From NCBI GenBank assembly GCA_017999985.1, contig JAGNKU010000013.1:62001-126000 (forward strand): 64,000 nt of DNA, written 5' to 3'. Position numbers and translations under genes: made by a program. This document shows positions 37,568-46,450 of this stretch, piece by piece; position 1 is the stretch's first letter, and each line of letters opens with the position of its first letter. The notes beneath the pieces were generated by a model. That model worked only from the letters and a program-made list of their open reading frames with translations, ran no database searches and had not been told where the DNA came from. The stretch is from Phycisphaerae bacterium (GTDB lineage Bacteria > Planctomycetota > Phycisphaerae > UBA1845 > Fen-1342).

Positions 37568-38107
37568 TCAGGTCTGGCGGCCGGGCTGGCGGAAACCGTC
37601 CGTGCCGGCGGCGGCGAGGACTTCGCCGAAATAGACGCGGTGATAGTCGCCCTGATAGTTCGGCGCTATGAAATCCGCCAGAAAGTGCGCCGGATCCAGG
37701 TCAGCGAAGTACATCTTCCGGCATTCCAGGATCAGCTCCGCCTCGGCGAAACCCGGACAGGCAATCTGACTGAGTGCGATCGGCGTCAGGCCACACTCGA
37801 TCATCTTGCGCGAATCGCGCCCGGAGCGCGTGCCAAGCAGGTTGAGCGCGGGGCGGTGGCGCTCGTCGAACGCACACAGGCTGAACGTGTCGTACTGCTC
37901 CATGAACTGCCACGTATAGCGCTGTGGGCGGACTACCACCACCGCCAGCGGGCGATGCCAGATTACGCCCAGCGCGCCCCACGACACGGTCATGCTGTTG
38001 AACCCACCGGGACGGTTCTCGCCCGCCGTCAGCAGAAACCAGCCGGGTTCCCAGGCGCCGAAGCTGGCCAGGTGCAGTTCCTGGAGCGGGATGATCTCGC
38101 GCGGCAT
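37568..38107 (-). CDS. Flavin reductase-like FMN-binding protein
   Basis: The 179-residue product fits the flavin-reductase split-barrel family: an N-terminal W-F-L-L-T-A-G-E-N, the F-N-S-M-T-V-S-W-G-A-L-G-V-I-W strand that contacts FMN, V-V-V-R-P-Q-R-Y-T, F-S-L-C-A-F, and a C-terminal H-R-V-Y-F-G-E-V. Such proteins reduce flavin with NAD(P)H or act on their own as flavoenzymes. Related proteins in anaerobes are often electron-transfer partners. The length (179) agrees with the family. It is convergent with the sialidase-like gene and divergent from the VIT-vWA gene, with no obvious partner gene. Confidence 0.85.
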   Translation of the reverse strand: MPREIIPLQELHLASFGAWEPGWFLLTAGENRPGGFNSMTVSWGALGVIWHRPLAVVVVRPQRYTWQFMEQYDTFSLCAFDERHRPALNLLGTRSGRDSRKMIECGLTPIALSQIACPGFAEAELILECRKMYFADLDPAHFLADFIAPNYQGDYHRVYFGEVLAAAGTDGFRQPGRQT

Positions 38108-38274
38108 GGCGGTCTCCTCTGTCTCGGCGACATCGTGCGGCTGCGTGCCCGGCGACGCAAGCCCGTGATCAGCCCCGACCAGTTGTTACGCACCTTTTAC
38201 ACCGCCGCTCCAGCCCGCGGGCATACTCCCTTGTGAGGAGCTTGAATCGGCCGTGCGAAGAAAGGTGGTGCAAC

Positions 38275-40545
38275 ATGCGCGAGCTGCGAAGGGGCAATGC
38301 AATGTCGTTGGCGATGGTGGTGGTCAGCCTGGCCGTTGTGGTTGTGGCCCAGGACGTGCGAAGCAGCCTCCCTCCGCCGGCGGCCAACGTCGTCGTGCCA
38401 CAACGGCGCGTGTTCTCATCCGTCGCGGGCGGCCCGATTCGGATTACCGGCGTAACCGTCGGGGCCGTAATCGTCGAGCAGGTGGCGACCACCACGCTCG
38501 ACATCTCCCTGGAGAACCCCGGCCCGGCCCGCACCGAGGCCGAGCTGGTGGTCCCCGTGCCCGCCGGCGTGGCCGTGCGCACCTTCGCGTTCGAGGGTGC
38601 GGCGGCGGAGCCGACGGCGCAGGTCCTCCCGGCGGGACAGGCTGGGCAACTGTACAACGCGATCGTGGCGAAGGCGCGCGACCCGGCCTTGCTGGAGTTC
38701 GTCGGCGCGCAGGTGATCCGTTCGAGTGTGTTCCCGCTGGAGGCTCACGGCAAGCAGAAGGTCCGGCTGACTTATGAGCAGGTGCTCAGCCGCGACGGCC
38801 GCCGGATTGATTACGAGCTACCCCGGACCGCGGCGCTCGATTACGACATCCCCTGGGACATCGCGGTGAAGATCACTTCGCCGACGCCGATCGCGACCGT
38901 GTATTCGCCGACGCATGCGCTGGAAACGGTGCGCGGCGCACGCGGCACCGTCTCGGTCCGTACGACGGCCGAAAGCCGGTGTGTGCCGGGCTCGTTCCGC
39001 CTGTCGTATCTGCTGGCAGATGAGGGTGTGACGGCGACCCTGCTGGCGTATCCCGATCCGGATTCGGCTGACGCGGGCTATTTCCTGCTGCTGGCCGGGC
39101 TGCCGCCGGCGGGTGCGGACACGCCCCGTACGACCCAGCCGCGCGAGCTCACGCTGGTCATCGACCACTCGGGGAGCATGGGTGGCGGCAAGCTCGACCA
39201 GGCGCGCGCGGCCGCCCTGCAGGTGCTGGAAGGGCTGGCCGAGGGCGAGTCGTTCAACATCATCGCGTACCACGACAGCGTGACAACGCTGTTTGCGCAG
39301 CCGGTGCGCAAAGCGGCGCCGTCGCTGCGGGGCGCGCGCGATTTTCTGCAGCGTCTGAACCCCGGCGGCGGCACGAATCTGCACGCCGCGCTCGTCGAAG
39401 CGCTGCGCCCGCCGCCGCTCGCCGAGACGCTCCCACTGGTCCTCTTCCTGACGGACGGGCTGCCGACCACCGGCGTCACCGCGGAGGTCGAGATTCGCCG
39501 CGTCGCAACGGAGCAGAATCCCCATCAGCGGCGTGTTTTCACGTTCGGCGTGGGCGCCGATGTGAATACGCCGCTGCTGTCGAGCATCGCCCTCGAGACC
39601 CGCGCGCAGGCGACGTTCATCCTGCCCGGCGAGGACGTTGAGGTGAAGGTCGCGGACGTCTTCAAGAAGCTGGAGGGCCCGATGCTCACCAATGTGGCGT
39701 TGAGAGCAGACACAGACGGCGCGCTCGCGGCGCCGCGCGTGACGGAGCTGCTGCCGGCGCGGCTGCCCGACCTGTTCGAGGACGACCAGCTTGTGCTGCT
39801 CGGCCGCTATCACGGGACCGCGCCGCTGGCCTTCACGCTCCGCGGGACCTACCTGGGCCAGCCACGCGAGTTCCGCCTGCGCTTCGACCTGGATTCGGCC
39901 AGCACGCGCAACGCGTTCGTGCCACGCCTGTGGGCAAGCCGGCAGATTGCGGCGCTCATCGACGACATCCGGCAAATGGGCGCGGATCCCAGGCCGGCAG
40001 CCGCGTCGTCGGCCGATCCGCGTCTCAAAGAGCTCACGGACGAGATCGTGCGGCTGAGCACGGAGTTCGGGATTCTCACCGAGTACACGGCGTTCCTGGC
40101 ACGCGAGGGGACCGATCTTGCCAAGCGCGACGTGGTGCGCGCCGAGGCCCTGCGGAACTTCCGGAACCGGGCCGTCGCGACCCGCTCCGGCCTGGGCGCC
40201 GTGAACCAGGCGATGAACGTGAACGCTCAGATGCAGCAGCGCGTGCTGAACAACGACAACCGCTACTATGACGAGAACATGAACCGCGTCGCGATCACGG
40301 AAGTGCAACAGGTCAACGACCTGGCGTTCTTCCGACGCGGTACGCGCTGGGTGGACAGCCGTCTTGCGACCGTGGCCGAGCAGACGCCGGACCGCGTCGT
40401 CGAGTGGGGCAGCCCCGCCTTCGCGGAGTTGGTAGCGCGGCTGGCGCACGACAATCGGTCCGGCTCACTGGCATTGGCGGGCGAGATCCTGTTGCGCGTC
40501 GGCGACCAACGCGTGCTCGTGCGCGGACCGGGCGCCGGTCAGTGA
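38275..40545 (+). CDS. VIT and von Willebrand factor A domain protein
   Basis: The 756-residue protein starts at ATG 38275 (AAAGGTGGTG 5-8 nt upstream), with an N-terminal signal/anchor. A VIT (vault/inter-alpha-trypsin) domain spans about 55-180 (V-E-Q-V-A-T-T-T-L-D-I-S, then E-F-V-G-A-Q-V-I-R-S-S-V-F-P-L). A vWA domain follows at about 290-470 with an intact metal site: D-H-S-G-S-M (the DxSxS motif), T-N-L-H-A-A-L and L-T-D-G-L-P-T. The C-terminal 200 residues are helical and include R-L-S-T-E-F-G-I-L-T-E-Y-T-A-F, a conserved tail in bacterial members. These are extracytoplasmic adhesion or assembly proteins, widespread in planctomycetes. No partner is evident next to it. Confidence 0.9.
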   Translation: MRELRRGNAMSLAMVVVSLAVVVVAQDVRSSLPPPAANVVVPQRRVFSSVAGGPIRITGVTVGAVIVEQVATTTLDISLENPGPARTEAELVVPVPAGVAVRTFAFEGAAAEPTAQVLPAGQAGQLYNAIVAKARDPALLEFVGAQVIRSSVFPLEAHGKQKVRLTYEQVLSRDGRRIDYELPRTAALDYDIPWDIAVKITSPTPIATVYSPTHALETVRGARGTVSVRTTAESRCVPGSFRLSYLLADEGVTATLLAYPDPDSADAGYFLLLAGLPPAGADTPRTTQPRELTLVIDHSGSMGGGKLDQARAAALQVLEGLAEGESFNIIAYHDSVTTLFAQPVRKAAPSLRGARDFLQRLNPGGGTNLHAALVEALRPPPLAETLPLVLFLTDGLPTTGVTAEVEIRRVATEQNPHQRRVFTFGVGADVNTPLLSSIALETRAQATFILPGEDVEVKVADVFKKLEGPMLTNVALRADTDGALAAPRVTELLPARLPDLFEDDQLVLLGRYHGTAPLAFTLRGTYLGQPREFRLRFDLDSASTRNAFVPRLWASRQIAALIDDIRQMGADPRPAAASSADPRLKELTDEIVRLSTEFGILTEYTAFLAREGTDLAKRDVVRAEALRNFRNRAVATRSGLGAVNQAMNVNAQMQQRVLNNDNRYYDENMNRVAITEVQQVNDLAFFRRGTRWVDSRLATVAEQTPDRVVEWGSPAFAELVARLAHDNRSGSLALAGEILLRVGDQRVLVRGPGAGQ

Positions 40546-40637
40546 TGCCCGCACCTCCCGCGCGGGAGTAAGATACGGTTGTGCCGTTCCGGCGGGCGCA
40601 CACCCACGCGTCCGCCGGCGGCGTCAGAGTGACAGGC

Positions 40638-41345
40638 ATGGCGCGTCGGACGATTCTCGTTATCGAAGATGACACCGCGATCCGTACCGGCATCCTCGCG
40701 GCGCTCGAGCTTGCGGGCTACAAGACGCAGGCGGCGGCGCGCGGCGACGAGGGCTGCCGGGTGGCGCTCCAGAGTGAATACGACCTGCTGCTGCTGGACC
40801 TCGTGCTGCCCGGGATGGACGGGATGGACATCCTGCGGAACCTGCGGCAGGCACACCCGACCGTGCCAGTCATCATCCTGACCGCGCGCGGCGATGAAGC
40901 CGACCGGCTGGAGGGTTTTCGGCGTGGCGCCGATGACTACGTCGTCAAGCCGTTCAGCGTGAAAGAGCTGCTCGCCCGCGTCGAAGCCGTGCTCCGCCGT
41001 TCGCCGGAGCGGCCGCTACCTGTCTCGGAAATCCGCTTGTCCGCCGGGGGCGTCGATTTGGCCCGGCGCGAAGTGCGTTTCGACGACGGCCAGAAGGCGG
41101 AGCTGTCCGAACGCGAATGGGCCTTGTTGGAGTATCTCGCCGTGCACGCGGAACGGGCGGTTTCGCGCGATGAGATTCTGTCGCGCGTCTGGCACGTGGA
41201 CCCGCACGGTTTCGAGACACGGACGATCGACATGCACATCGCCCGGCTGCGCGAGAAGCTGCGCGACGACGCGGCGCGACCGCAGGTGATCCTGACCGTG
41301 CGCGGCCAGGGCTACAAGCTGCATGTAGCGGAGTCGCCGTCGTGA
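40638..41345 (+). CDS. OmpR/PhoB-family response regulator
   Basis: The 235-residue protein has a receiver domain (residues 5-120) with E-D-D at 10-12, the phospho-acceptor D54 in L-L-L-D-L-V-L-P, the threonine in I-L-T-A-R-G and the lysine in V-V-K-P-F. A winged-helix DNA-binding domain follows (about 135-230), with L-S-E-R-E-W-A-L-L-E-Y-L and R-T-I-D-M-H-I-A-R-L-R-E-K-L. ATG 40638 is chosen because the receiver starts immediately after it; the frame is open 19 codons upstream. The stop overlaps the histidine kinase start, making a two-component pair, and two CNNM/CBS transporters follow in the same run. Confidence 0.95.
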   Translation: MARRTILVIEDDTAIRTGILAALELAGYKTQAAARGDEGCRVALQSEYDLLLLDLVLPGMDGMDILRNLRQAHPTVPVIILTARGDEADRLEGFRRGADDYVVKPFSVKELLARVEAVLRRSPERPLPVSEIRLSAGGVDLARREVRFDDGQKAELSEREWALLEYLAVHAERAVSRDEILSRVWHVDPHGFETRTIDMHIARLREKLRDDAARPQVILTVRGQGYKLHVAESPS

Positions 41346-42955
41346 GTCGCCCGTGGTCCATCTGGATCGGCTTCGGTCTGTGCCTGAGCGTTGTGCTCGG
41401 GGCGCTGTTGTGGCTGACGGTGACAGTGCTCGGGCTGGAAAAGCAGGCCGCCGACGCCCGGCGTCAGGCCGCATACGAGGAAAGTGTCCGACTGGCTCTG
41501 TGGCGGATGGACTCGGCGCTGGCCCCGGTGCTGCGGGCGACGCATCCGCTGATCCTGCTGAGTTTTGAGCTTTACCCGCAGGGCAGCGACAACTCCGTCC
41601 TGACGCCGGGCGCCGGAAAGACGGCCGCCACGTCGCGTACGCGGGAGTTCCTGCAGGGGCTGGATTTCGCAGCCCTGAACGCGGCGCTGCCGACGGCCGC
41701 CACCGATTTTCCAATCCAGCCACTGACCGTTGCGCAGACCAATCAACCGATGCAGCAGCAAATGATGCGCAACGTCCAGGAGACGCAGGCCCGGCAACGA
41801 GCGGTGCAACAGTCCAACGATCTATCGGATGTCGCTTTCGGGTCGGCGGATTGGTTCGGCGACGTGCCCGCCGGACCGTGGCGCCCGCTTTGGTTCAATG
41901 ACAAACTGCTGCTCGCACGGCGCGTGCCGTTCGAGGATGGCGCGTACCTGCAGGGCTGCTGGCTCGACTGGCCGGGTATCCAGCAACTGCTGGCCGGCGA
42001 GATCAGGGATCTCTTCGCGACGCCGCGGTTCGCACCCAGGCCGGCGGGCGCGGCGGACCCGCGCGGACGAGCGCTCGCCGCGCTGCCAATCCTGTTCGAG
42101 CCCGGCCCCGCTGTGGGCGACTTCACCTTGCCGGCCTCGCCGCTGCGGGCATTTCTCATCACCGCGTGGGCCGGCGTGTTGCTGGCCGCGCTCGCGGTCG
42201 GCGTCTTGCTGCGCGGCATCGTGGCGCTGAGCGAGCGGCGGGCGGTATTCGTGTCGGCGGTGACGCACGAGCTGCGCACGCCGCTGACGACGTTTCGTCT
42301 ATATACGGACCTGCTGGGCGACGAGCGCGTGGCGGACGGGCCGCAGCGGCAGCAATACATGCAGACGCTGCGCACCGAGGCCCTGCGGCTGACGCACCTG
42401 GTCGAGAACGTGCTGGCCTATGCGCGCCTGGAACGCGGGCGCGCGACAGCGCTGGATGGCACAGTGCGCTTGGCCAGCGCGCTGGAGCGGGCCCGCGAGC
42501 GGCTCGCCGAGCGCGCGGCCCAGGCGCAACTCGAGTTGGTGTGGGACGTGGACGCGGCGGGTGACGTGGTCGTTCGCGCCACCGATACCGCCCTCGAGCA
42601 AATCCTGTTCAATCTGGTCGACAATGCCTGCAAATACGCCGCAACGGCCGACGACCGCCGCATCGAGGTCCACGTCCAGCGCCGCGGCGACCGGCTCGTG
42701 ATCGGCGTCCGTGACCACGGGCCGGGGATTCCGCCGGCGGACGCGCGGCGGCTCTTCCGGCCCTTCCACAAGTCGGCGCGCGCCGCGGCGCACAGTGCGC
42801 CGGGCGTGGGCCTGGGGCTGGCACTGGCGCGGCGCCTGGCGCGCAGCCTGGGCGGCGACTTGCGACTCGTGTCGGGGGCGGGGCCCGGGGCGTGTTTCGA
42901 GCTGTGGCTGCGCAGCGCCCCCGCCGACATGGCGGGCTCGCCCGGAATCGTTTAG
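41342..42955 (+). CDS. Membrane sensor histidine kinase
   Basis: The 537-residue kinase starts at a GTG that overlaps the regulator's stop (GTGA). One membrane helix lies at about 10-30 and another at 269-292. Between them is a 230-residue periplasmic sensor with no recognised family. After the second helix comes the H-box V-T-H-E-L-R-T-P-L (H309), then a dimerisation helix pair, an N-box N-L-V-D-N-A-C-K-Y-A and the ATP-site blocks D-H-G-P-G-I-P and G-V-G-L-G-L-A-L. No HAMP domain is visible. The kinase should phosphorylate the adjacent OmpR-type regulator. The neighbouring CNNM genes suggest a divalent-metal or envelope signal. Confidence 0.94.
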   Translation: MSRPWSIWIGFGLCLSVVLGALLWLTVTVLGLEKQAADARRQAAYEESVRLALWRMDSALAPVLRATHPLILLSFELYPQGSDNSVLTPGAGKTAATSRTREFLQGLDFAALNAALPTAATDFPIQPLTVAQTNQPMQQQMMRNVQETQARQRAVQQSNDLSDVAFGSADWFGDVPAGPWRPLWFNDKLLLARRVPFEDGAYLQGCWLDWPGIQQLLAGEIRDLFATPRFAPRPAGAADPRGRALAALPILFEPGPAVGDFTLPASPLRAFLITAWAGVLLAALAVGVLLRGIVALSERRAVFVSAVTHELRTPLTTFRLYTDLLGDERVADGPQRQQYMQTLRTEALRLTHLVENVLAYARLERGRATALDGTVRLASALERARERLAERAAQAQLELVWDVDAAGDVVVRATDTALEQILFNLVDNACKYAATADDRRIEVHVQRRGDRLVIGVRDHGPGIPPADARRLFRPFHKSARAAAHSAPGVGLGLALARRLARSLGGDLRLVSGAGPGACFELWLRSAPADMAGSPGIV

Positions 42956-42959
42956 CCTG

Positions 42960-44330
42960 TTGGCCAACGTGTTTCCGCCCGCACCGTCGATAGTTGGGGA
43001 CCTTGCGCCCGCGGCGACCAGTGCGCCGGATGCGCTGCGGATTGCGCTCGGCGTGGCCTTGACGCTGCTGCTGATCGCGCTGTCCGGCGCTTTCTCCGGC
43101 AGCGAAACGGTCCTGTTTTCTCTGACCCGCACGCAATTGCAGCACGACCGGGCCAGTGCCAGCCCGCTGCGCCGGATGGCTGCGGCGCTGATGGAACATC
43201 CCAAGCGCACGCTCACGACCATCCTGATCGGCAACACCACCGTGAACGTGCTGCTCTACGCCAACACGTACGTCCTCTTTCAGCGGCTCGAGGTCTATCT
43301 CGGCGCGTGGTCGGGCGTGGCGTCCATAGCGGTCAGCCTGCTCCTGGTCACCATTGCCGGCGAAGCGATCCCCAAGACGCTGGGCGTGAGCCTCACCGAC
43401 CGCCTGACGCCGCTCGCGGCGCCGTTCGTGCATTTCGCGGGCTACGTGTTCAACCCGCTGGGGCGGCTGCTGAACGTGCTTGTCGTCGAGCCGCTGACCC
43501 GTGTCTTCTGGGGGCGCGCCGCCGCCGCAACCCACAACCTCACGACGATGGAGCTCAAGACGCTGCTGGAAATGAGCCGGCGGCACGGCGTGATCAATCC
43601 GACGGAGGATGCGTTCCTGCGGGAGGTGATCGATCTGGGCTACCTGCGCGTGCGCGACGTGATGGTGCCGCGCGTGGAGGTGCGCACGTATGACCTGAAC
43701 GCGCCCGTCGAGGGGCTGCGCGAGTTGATGCGCAGCACGCGGCGCAAGAAAGTCCCCGTCTATGACCGCACGGTCGACAACATCGTCGGGCTGATCTACG
43801 CGAAGGTGCTGTTCCTGAACCCCGACAAGCCGCTGCGCAGCCTTGTGCAGCCGGTGCGCTTCGTTCCCGAGCTGATTACCTGCGAGCAACTGCTGCTCCA
43901 CTTCCGCTCGACCAAGACGCAACTGGCCATCGCCGTCGACGAGTACGGCGGCATGGCCGGGCTGGTCACGCTCGAAGACGTGCTCGAAGCCATCGTCGGC
44001 GACCTGCAGGGCCCGGGGGAAGCCCCGGCGCTGCCCGAGATCGTGCAGCTCGGCGAGGGCGAGTTCGAAGTCAGCGGCCGGCTGAGCGTGCATTACTGGG
44101 CCGAGTCGTTCGGATTGCCGCGCGCGGAGGAGCATGTGGCCACGATCGGCGGACTGGTGACCGCCCGGCTGGGGCGCCCGGCGCGCGTTGGCGACGCGGT
44201 GCGCCTGAACAACGTCGCGCTGGAGGTCACCAGCGTCCAGCGGCGCCGCGTGGAGCGCCTGCGGCTGCGACTCTTCAACGACGCCGACGGCGATGGCCGC
44301 GGCGTGGCCGACTCGGGAGGGGCCGGATGA
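42960..44330 (+). CDS. CNNM (DUF21)/CBS/CorC_HlyC family membrane protein
   Basis: The product, about 456 residues, belongs to the CNNM/HlyC-CorC family: an N-terminal CNNM membrane domain (A-L-R-I-A-L-G-V-A-L-T-L-L-L-I, then S-G-A-F-S-G-S-E-T-V-L-F-S-L and further helices to about 165), a CBS pair (about 230-350, with V-R-D-V-M-V-P-R and K-V-P-V-Y-D, D-E-Y-G-G-M-A-G-L-V-T) and a C-terminal CorC_HlyC domain (about 370-440, G-E-F-E-V-S-G-R). The family exports or transports Mg2+ and related ions. Start choice between TTG 42960 and GTG 42969 is open; both lie just after the kinase stop. It overlaps the second CNNM gene by 4 nt. Confidence 0.9.
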   Translation: MANVFPPAPSIVGDLAPAATSAPDALRIALGVALTLLLIALSGAFSGSETVLFSLTRTQLQHDRASASPLRRMAAALMEHPKRTLTTILIGNTTVNVLLYANTYVLFQRLEVYLGAWSGVASIAVSLLLVTIAGEAIPKTLGVSLTDRLTPLAAPFVHFAGYVFNPLGRLLNVLVVEPLTRVFWGRAAAATHNLTTMELKTLLEMSRRHGVINPTEDAFLREVIDLGYLRVRDVMVPRVEVRTYDLNAPVEGLRELMRSTRRKKVPVYDRTVDNIVGLIYAKVLFLNPDKPLRSLVQPVRFVPELITCEQLLLHFRSTKTQLAIAVDEYGGMAGLVTLEDVLEAIVGDLQGPGEAPALPEIVQLGEGEFEVSGRLSVHYWAESFGLPRAEEHVATIGGLVTARLGRPARVGDAVRLNNVALEVTSVQRRRVERLRLRLFNDADGDGRGVADSGGAG

Positions 44331-45316
44331 ACACGCTCGCCCTGCTGATCGGCGCGCTGTTCGGGGTGGCCCTTTCGTTCTGCGCGTCGGGCATCGAGAC
44401 CGGCAGCTATTGCCTTAATCGCGTGCGGCTGCGCGTGTGGAGCGAGCAGAATCGCCCCGGCGCGCGGCGGCTCGCCGGGCTGATCGCGCGGCACGGCGAT
44501 CTGGTCATCACGCTCCTGTTGACCAACGTGCTGGCCGACTACATCTGCACGGCGTGCGTGACCGCCGTGCTGCTGCAACACGCCGTCGCGGCCGGCTCGG
44601 CCGAGTTCTGGACCACGCTGCTGGTCACGCCGGTCCTGCTGGTGTTCGGCGGCATTCTGCCAAAGGACCGCTTCCGGCGCGAAGCGGACCGGTGGATGTA
44701 CCCGCTGGCGCTGCCGCTGCACGCGGTCGTGCGGCTGGCGCAGGCAACCGGTTTCGTCTGGCTGATGCGCAGCGTGACCCGCACGTTCGCGCGGTGGATC
44801 GATCCCACGCGCGATGCGCGCGAGGCGCAGGTGCTGCCGCGCGCCAACGTGCGGCTGCTGTTGCACGAGGGCGCGGCGCTGGGCGGGCTCAGCAGCTTCC
44901 AGCGCGACCTGATCGACCGCGTGATGAATCTCGCGCATGTGCGCGTGGGCAGCGTCATGATCCCGCGCCAGCGCGCCGCGACGGTCGCGCTGGATGTGCC
45001 CCGCGACGATTTCCTGCGCATCGCGCGCATGGCCCACTTCTCGCGCCTGCCGGTGTATCGCGACGACCCGCGCCAGATCATCGGCGTGGTGGCGGTCTTC
45101 GACGTGCTCACCGACCCGCAGCGCCAGCCGATCGCGGCCCATGTGCGCCCGCCGATCACGCTCACCGAACAGGTCAACGTCTCGACCGCGCTGCTCCAGC
45201 TGCAGCAGGCCCGCGAGACGATGGCCATCGTGCAGGACCGCGCGGGCCGCTGCCTCGGCGTCCTGACGCTCAAGGACCTCGTCGAGGAAATCGTCGGCGA
45301 TCTCGAGGCATGGTAA
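44327..45316 (+). CDS. Second CNNM/CBS membrane protein
   Basis: The 329-residue protein begins at ATG 44327 inside the previous stop (ATGA). It has a CNNM-type membrane domain (L-L-I-G-A-L-F-G-V-A-L-S-F-C-A-S-G-I-E-T, four helices to about 150) and a CBS pair (about 195-325, S-V-M-I-P-R-Q-R, R-L-P-V-Y-R-D-D and L-G-V-L-T-L-K-D-L-V-E-E-I-V-G-D). It lacks the CorC_HlyC end domain present in its neighbour. The S-x-x-E-T segment near residue 22 corresponds to the S-x-S-E motif of the first protein. Tandem CNNM genes of this sort are common, and the pair may form a heteromeric metal transporter. Confidence 0.88.
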   Translation: MNTLALLIGALFGVALSFCASGIETGSYCLNRVRLRVWSEQNRPGARRLAGLIARHGDLVITLLLTNVLADYICTACVTAVLLQHAVAAGSAEFWTTLLVTPVLLVFGGILPKDRFRREADRWMYPLALPLHAVVRLAQATGFVWLMRSVTRTFARWIDPTRDAREAQVLPRANVRLLLHEGAALGGLSSFQRDLIDRVMNLAHVRVGSVMIPRQRAATVALDVPRDDFLRIARMAHFSRLPVYRDDPRQIIGVVAVFDVLTDPQRQPIAAHVRPPITLTEQVNVSTALLQLQQARETMAIVQDRAGRCLGVLTLKDLVEEIVGDLEAW

Positions 45317-45960
45317 CGCGCCCCGCGGTTGGCCGGGACAGTTGGGGACGCCTATGATCCGGTGATCACGTCGCCAGCCGAGCGAGCGGCGGTACATCAA
45401 CCGGGTCGGGCGACCCGGTCTTCACGCCGGCGAATTGGGCGGTCCGCCGGCCGAAGCGTTCCCAATTACCTGATCGCGTCGCGGAACCTCCGCGTCGCGT
45501 TGTCAGTCTGGGATGGGTTGCCGCAGTCGGCCCCGCGCGATCCCATGCGGCGCACGGTGTGCCGGGCCTTGCTTCGCAGCCACCCCGCGGAAATCTGAAT
45601 CACGTGCTCAGTGATCCTCCGTGGAAGTCGTGCGGCCGCGTGCCGCGCGCCCGTGGCGGCGGTGTGCCGGGAGTGCGTCCGGCACTCCTGCGGCCGGTTG
45701 GGATTCGCGGCGAGCACGTCCAGTGCGGGCGCGCGACCCGTGTTTCGCAGCCTCGCTCGGTGTGCTCCGGAGGGCGATGCGGTCGCAGCAACGGCTGGAC
45801 ATGCTCAACCTGCCGCTCCTCCGCCGCCACGTGGCTGCGTGGCACCGGCGCACGGCGTCTGTGATTGGGTCGGCGCGGAAGCGCACCGCGACACGGGAGC
45901 GCACCGCGCGGGAAGACGCGCCGCAGTCGGGGAGCACGCCGCGGCAGTGTGGGAGGCCAT
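45317..45960. other. Gene-poor gap between the CNNM operon and tRNA-Pro
   Basis: About 640 nt with no gene I can support. The open frames in it have no family resemblance and no ribosome site. A 7-bp hairpin (CCGGGTC/GACCCGG, 45401-45418) lies 85 nt after the operon but lacks a T-run. The region may be the border of the accessory island that starts at tRNA-Pro. Confidence 0.5.
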
Positions 45961-45989
45961 TCTCACGACCGGTTCGGGCCGCTATGATG
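45961..45989 (+). promoter_or_regulatory. tRNA-Pro promoter
   Basis: TTCTCA (45961-45966) and TATGAT (45984-45989), spaced by 17 nt, match consensus in four and five of six bases. The tRNA begins 11 nt after the -10. Confidence 0.6.
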
Positions 45990-45999
45990 CAGATGCGAC

Positions 46000-46074
46000 G
46001 GGGCGTAGCTCAGCCTGGCTAGAGCGCGTGGTTTGGGTCCACGAGGTCGCAAGTTCGAATCTTGTCGCCCCGAT
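46000..46074 (+). tRNA. tRNA-Pro (anticodon TGG)
   Basis: A complete 75-nt cloverleaf: acceptor CGGGGCG/CGCCCCG, D-arm GCTC/GAGC, anticodon stem CGTGG/CCACG with loop TTTGGGT (anticodon TGG), and a T-arm with TTCGAAT. The discriminator is A; CCA is not encoded. Confidence 0.95.
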
Positions 46075-46177
46075 TCGGAAGTGCCGCAAAGCGTGAGGCT
46101 TACAGCACGTCAGCAACCGGTCACTCCGTGCCCAATCCCCGGCACTACACTTTTCCCTACACTTTTGGAGAAGTGTC

Positions 46178-46354
46178 ATGCCACGGAGTCGACCTGCATC
46201 CAACCCGCTCTCGTTTCACCAGGCAACCGGGCAGCATTACGTAACCCGCGGGGGCCTGTCCATACCGAATATTCCATCCGCCGTGGTTGAGGCCGCGAGC
46301 GCGGGCTTGAACGGGCAGGCTGGGCTGATCGGGTCGCGCGAGAACGGCATCTGA
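46178..46354 (+). CDS. Small ORF resembling the N-terminus of a tyrosine integrase
   Basis: A 58-codon frame with GGAG 9 nt upstream of its ATG. It starts M-P-R-S-R-P-A-S-N-P-L-S-F-H-Q-A-T-G-Q, similar in feel to the amino end of planctomycete phage-type integrases (P-x-Y-R-L-H-K-x-S-G-Q), but no catalytic domain follows; after about 25 residues the resemblance ends and a stop comes. Its position 104 nt after tRNA-Pro fits a broken island integrase. A direct repeat CTACACTTTT (46144-46153 and 46157-46166) precedes it. It could equally be an unrelated short peptide. Confidence 0.3.
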   Translation: MPRSRPASNPLSFHQATGQHYVTRGGLSIPNIPSAVVEAASAGLNGQAGLIGSRENGI

Positions 46355-46450
46355 AGACTGTTGGTGCAGGGTCTTTCCCCGCGTCAGCGCATCACCAGCC
46401 CGCGAGACGAGCCCACCGGGCTGGCAGTTGCGGTCGAAACGGCGGGCGCG

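Noticed and set aside
45401-45418. Hairpin after the CNNM operon as a terminator
   Set aside because: The stem is only 7 bp, no T-run follows and it lies 85 nt after the stop.
45982-46203. Minus-strand frame containing G-A-T-R-F-E-L-A-T-S-W-T-Q-T-T
   Set aside because: This is the usual false translation across tRNA-Pro.
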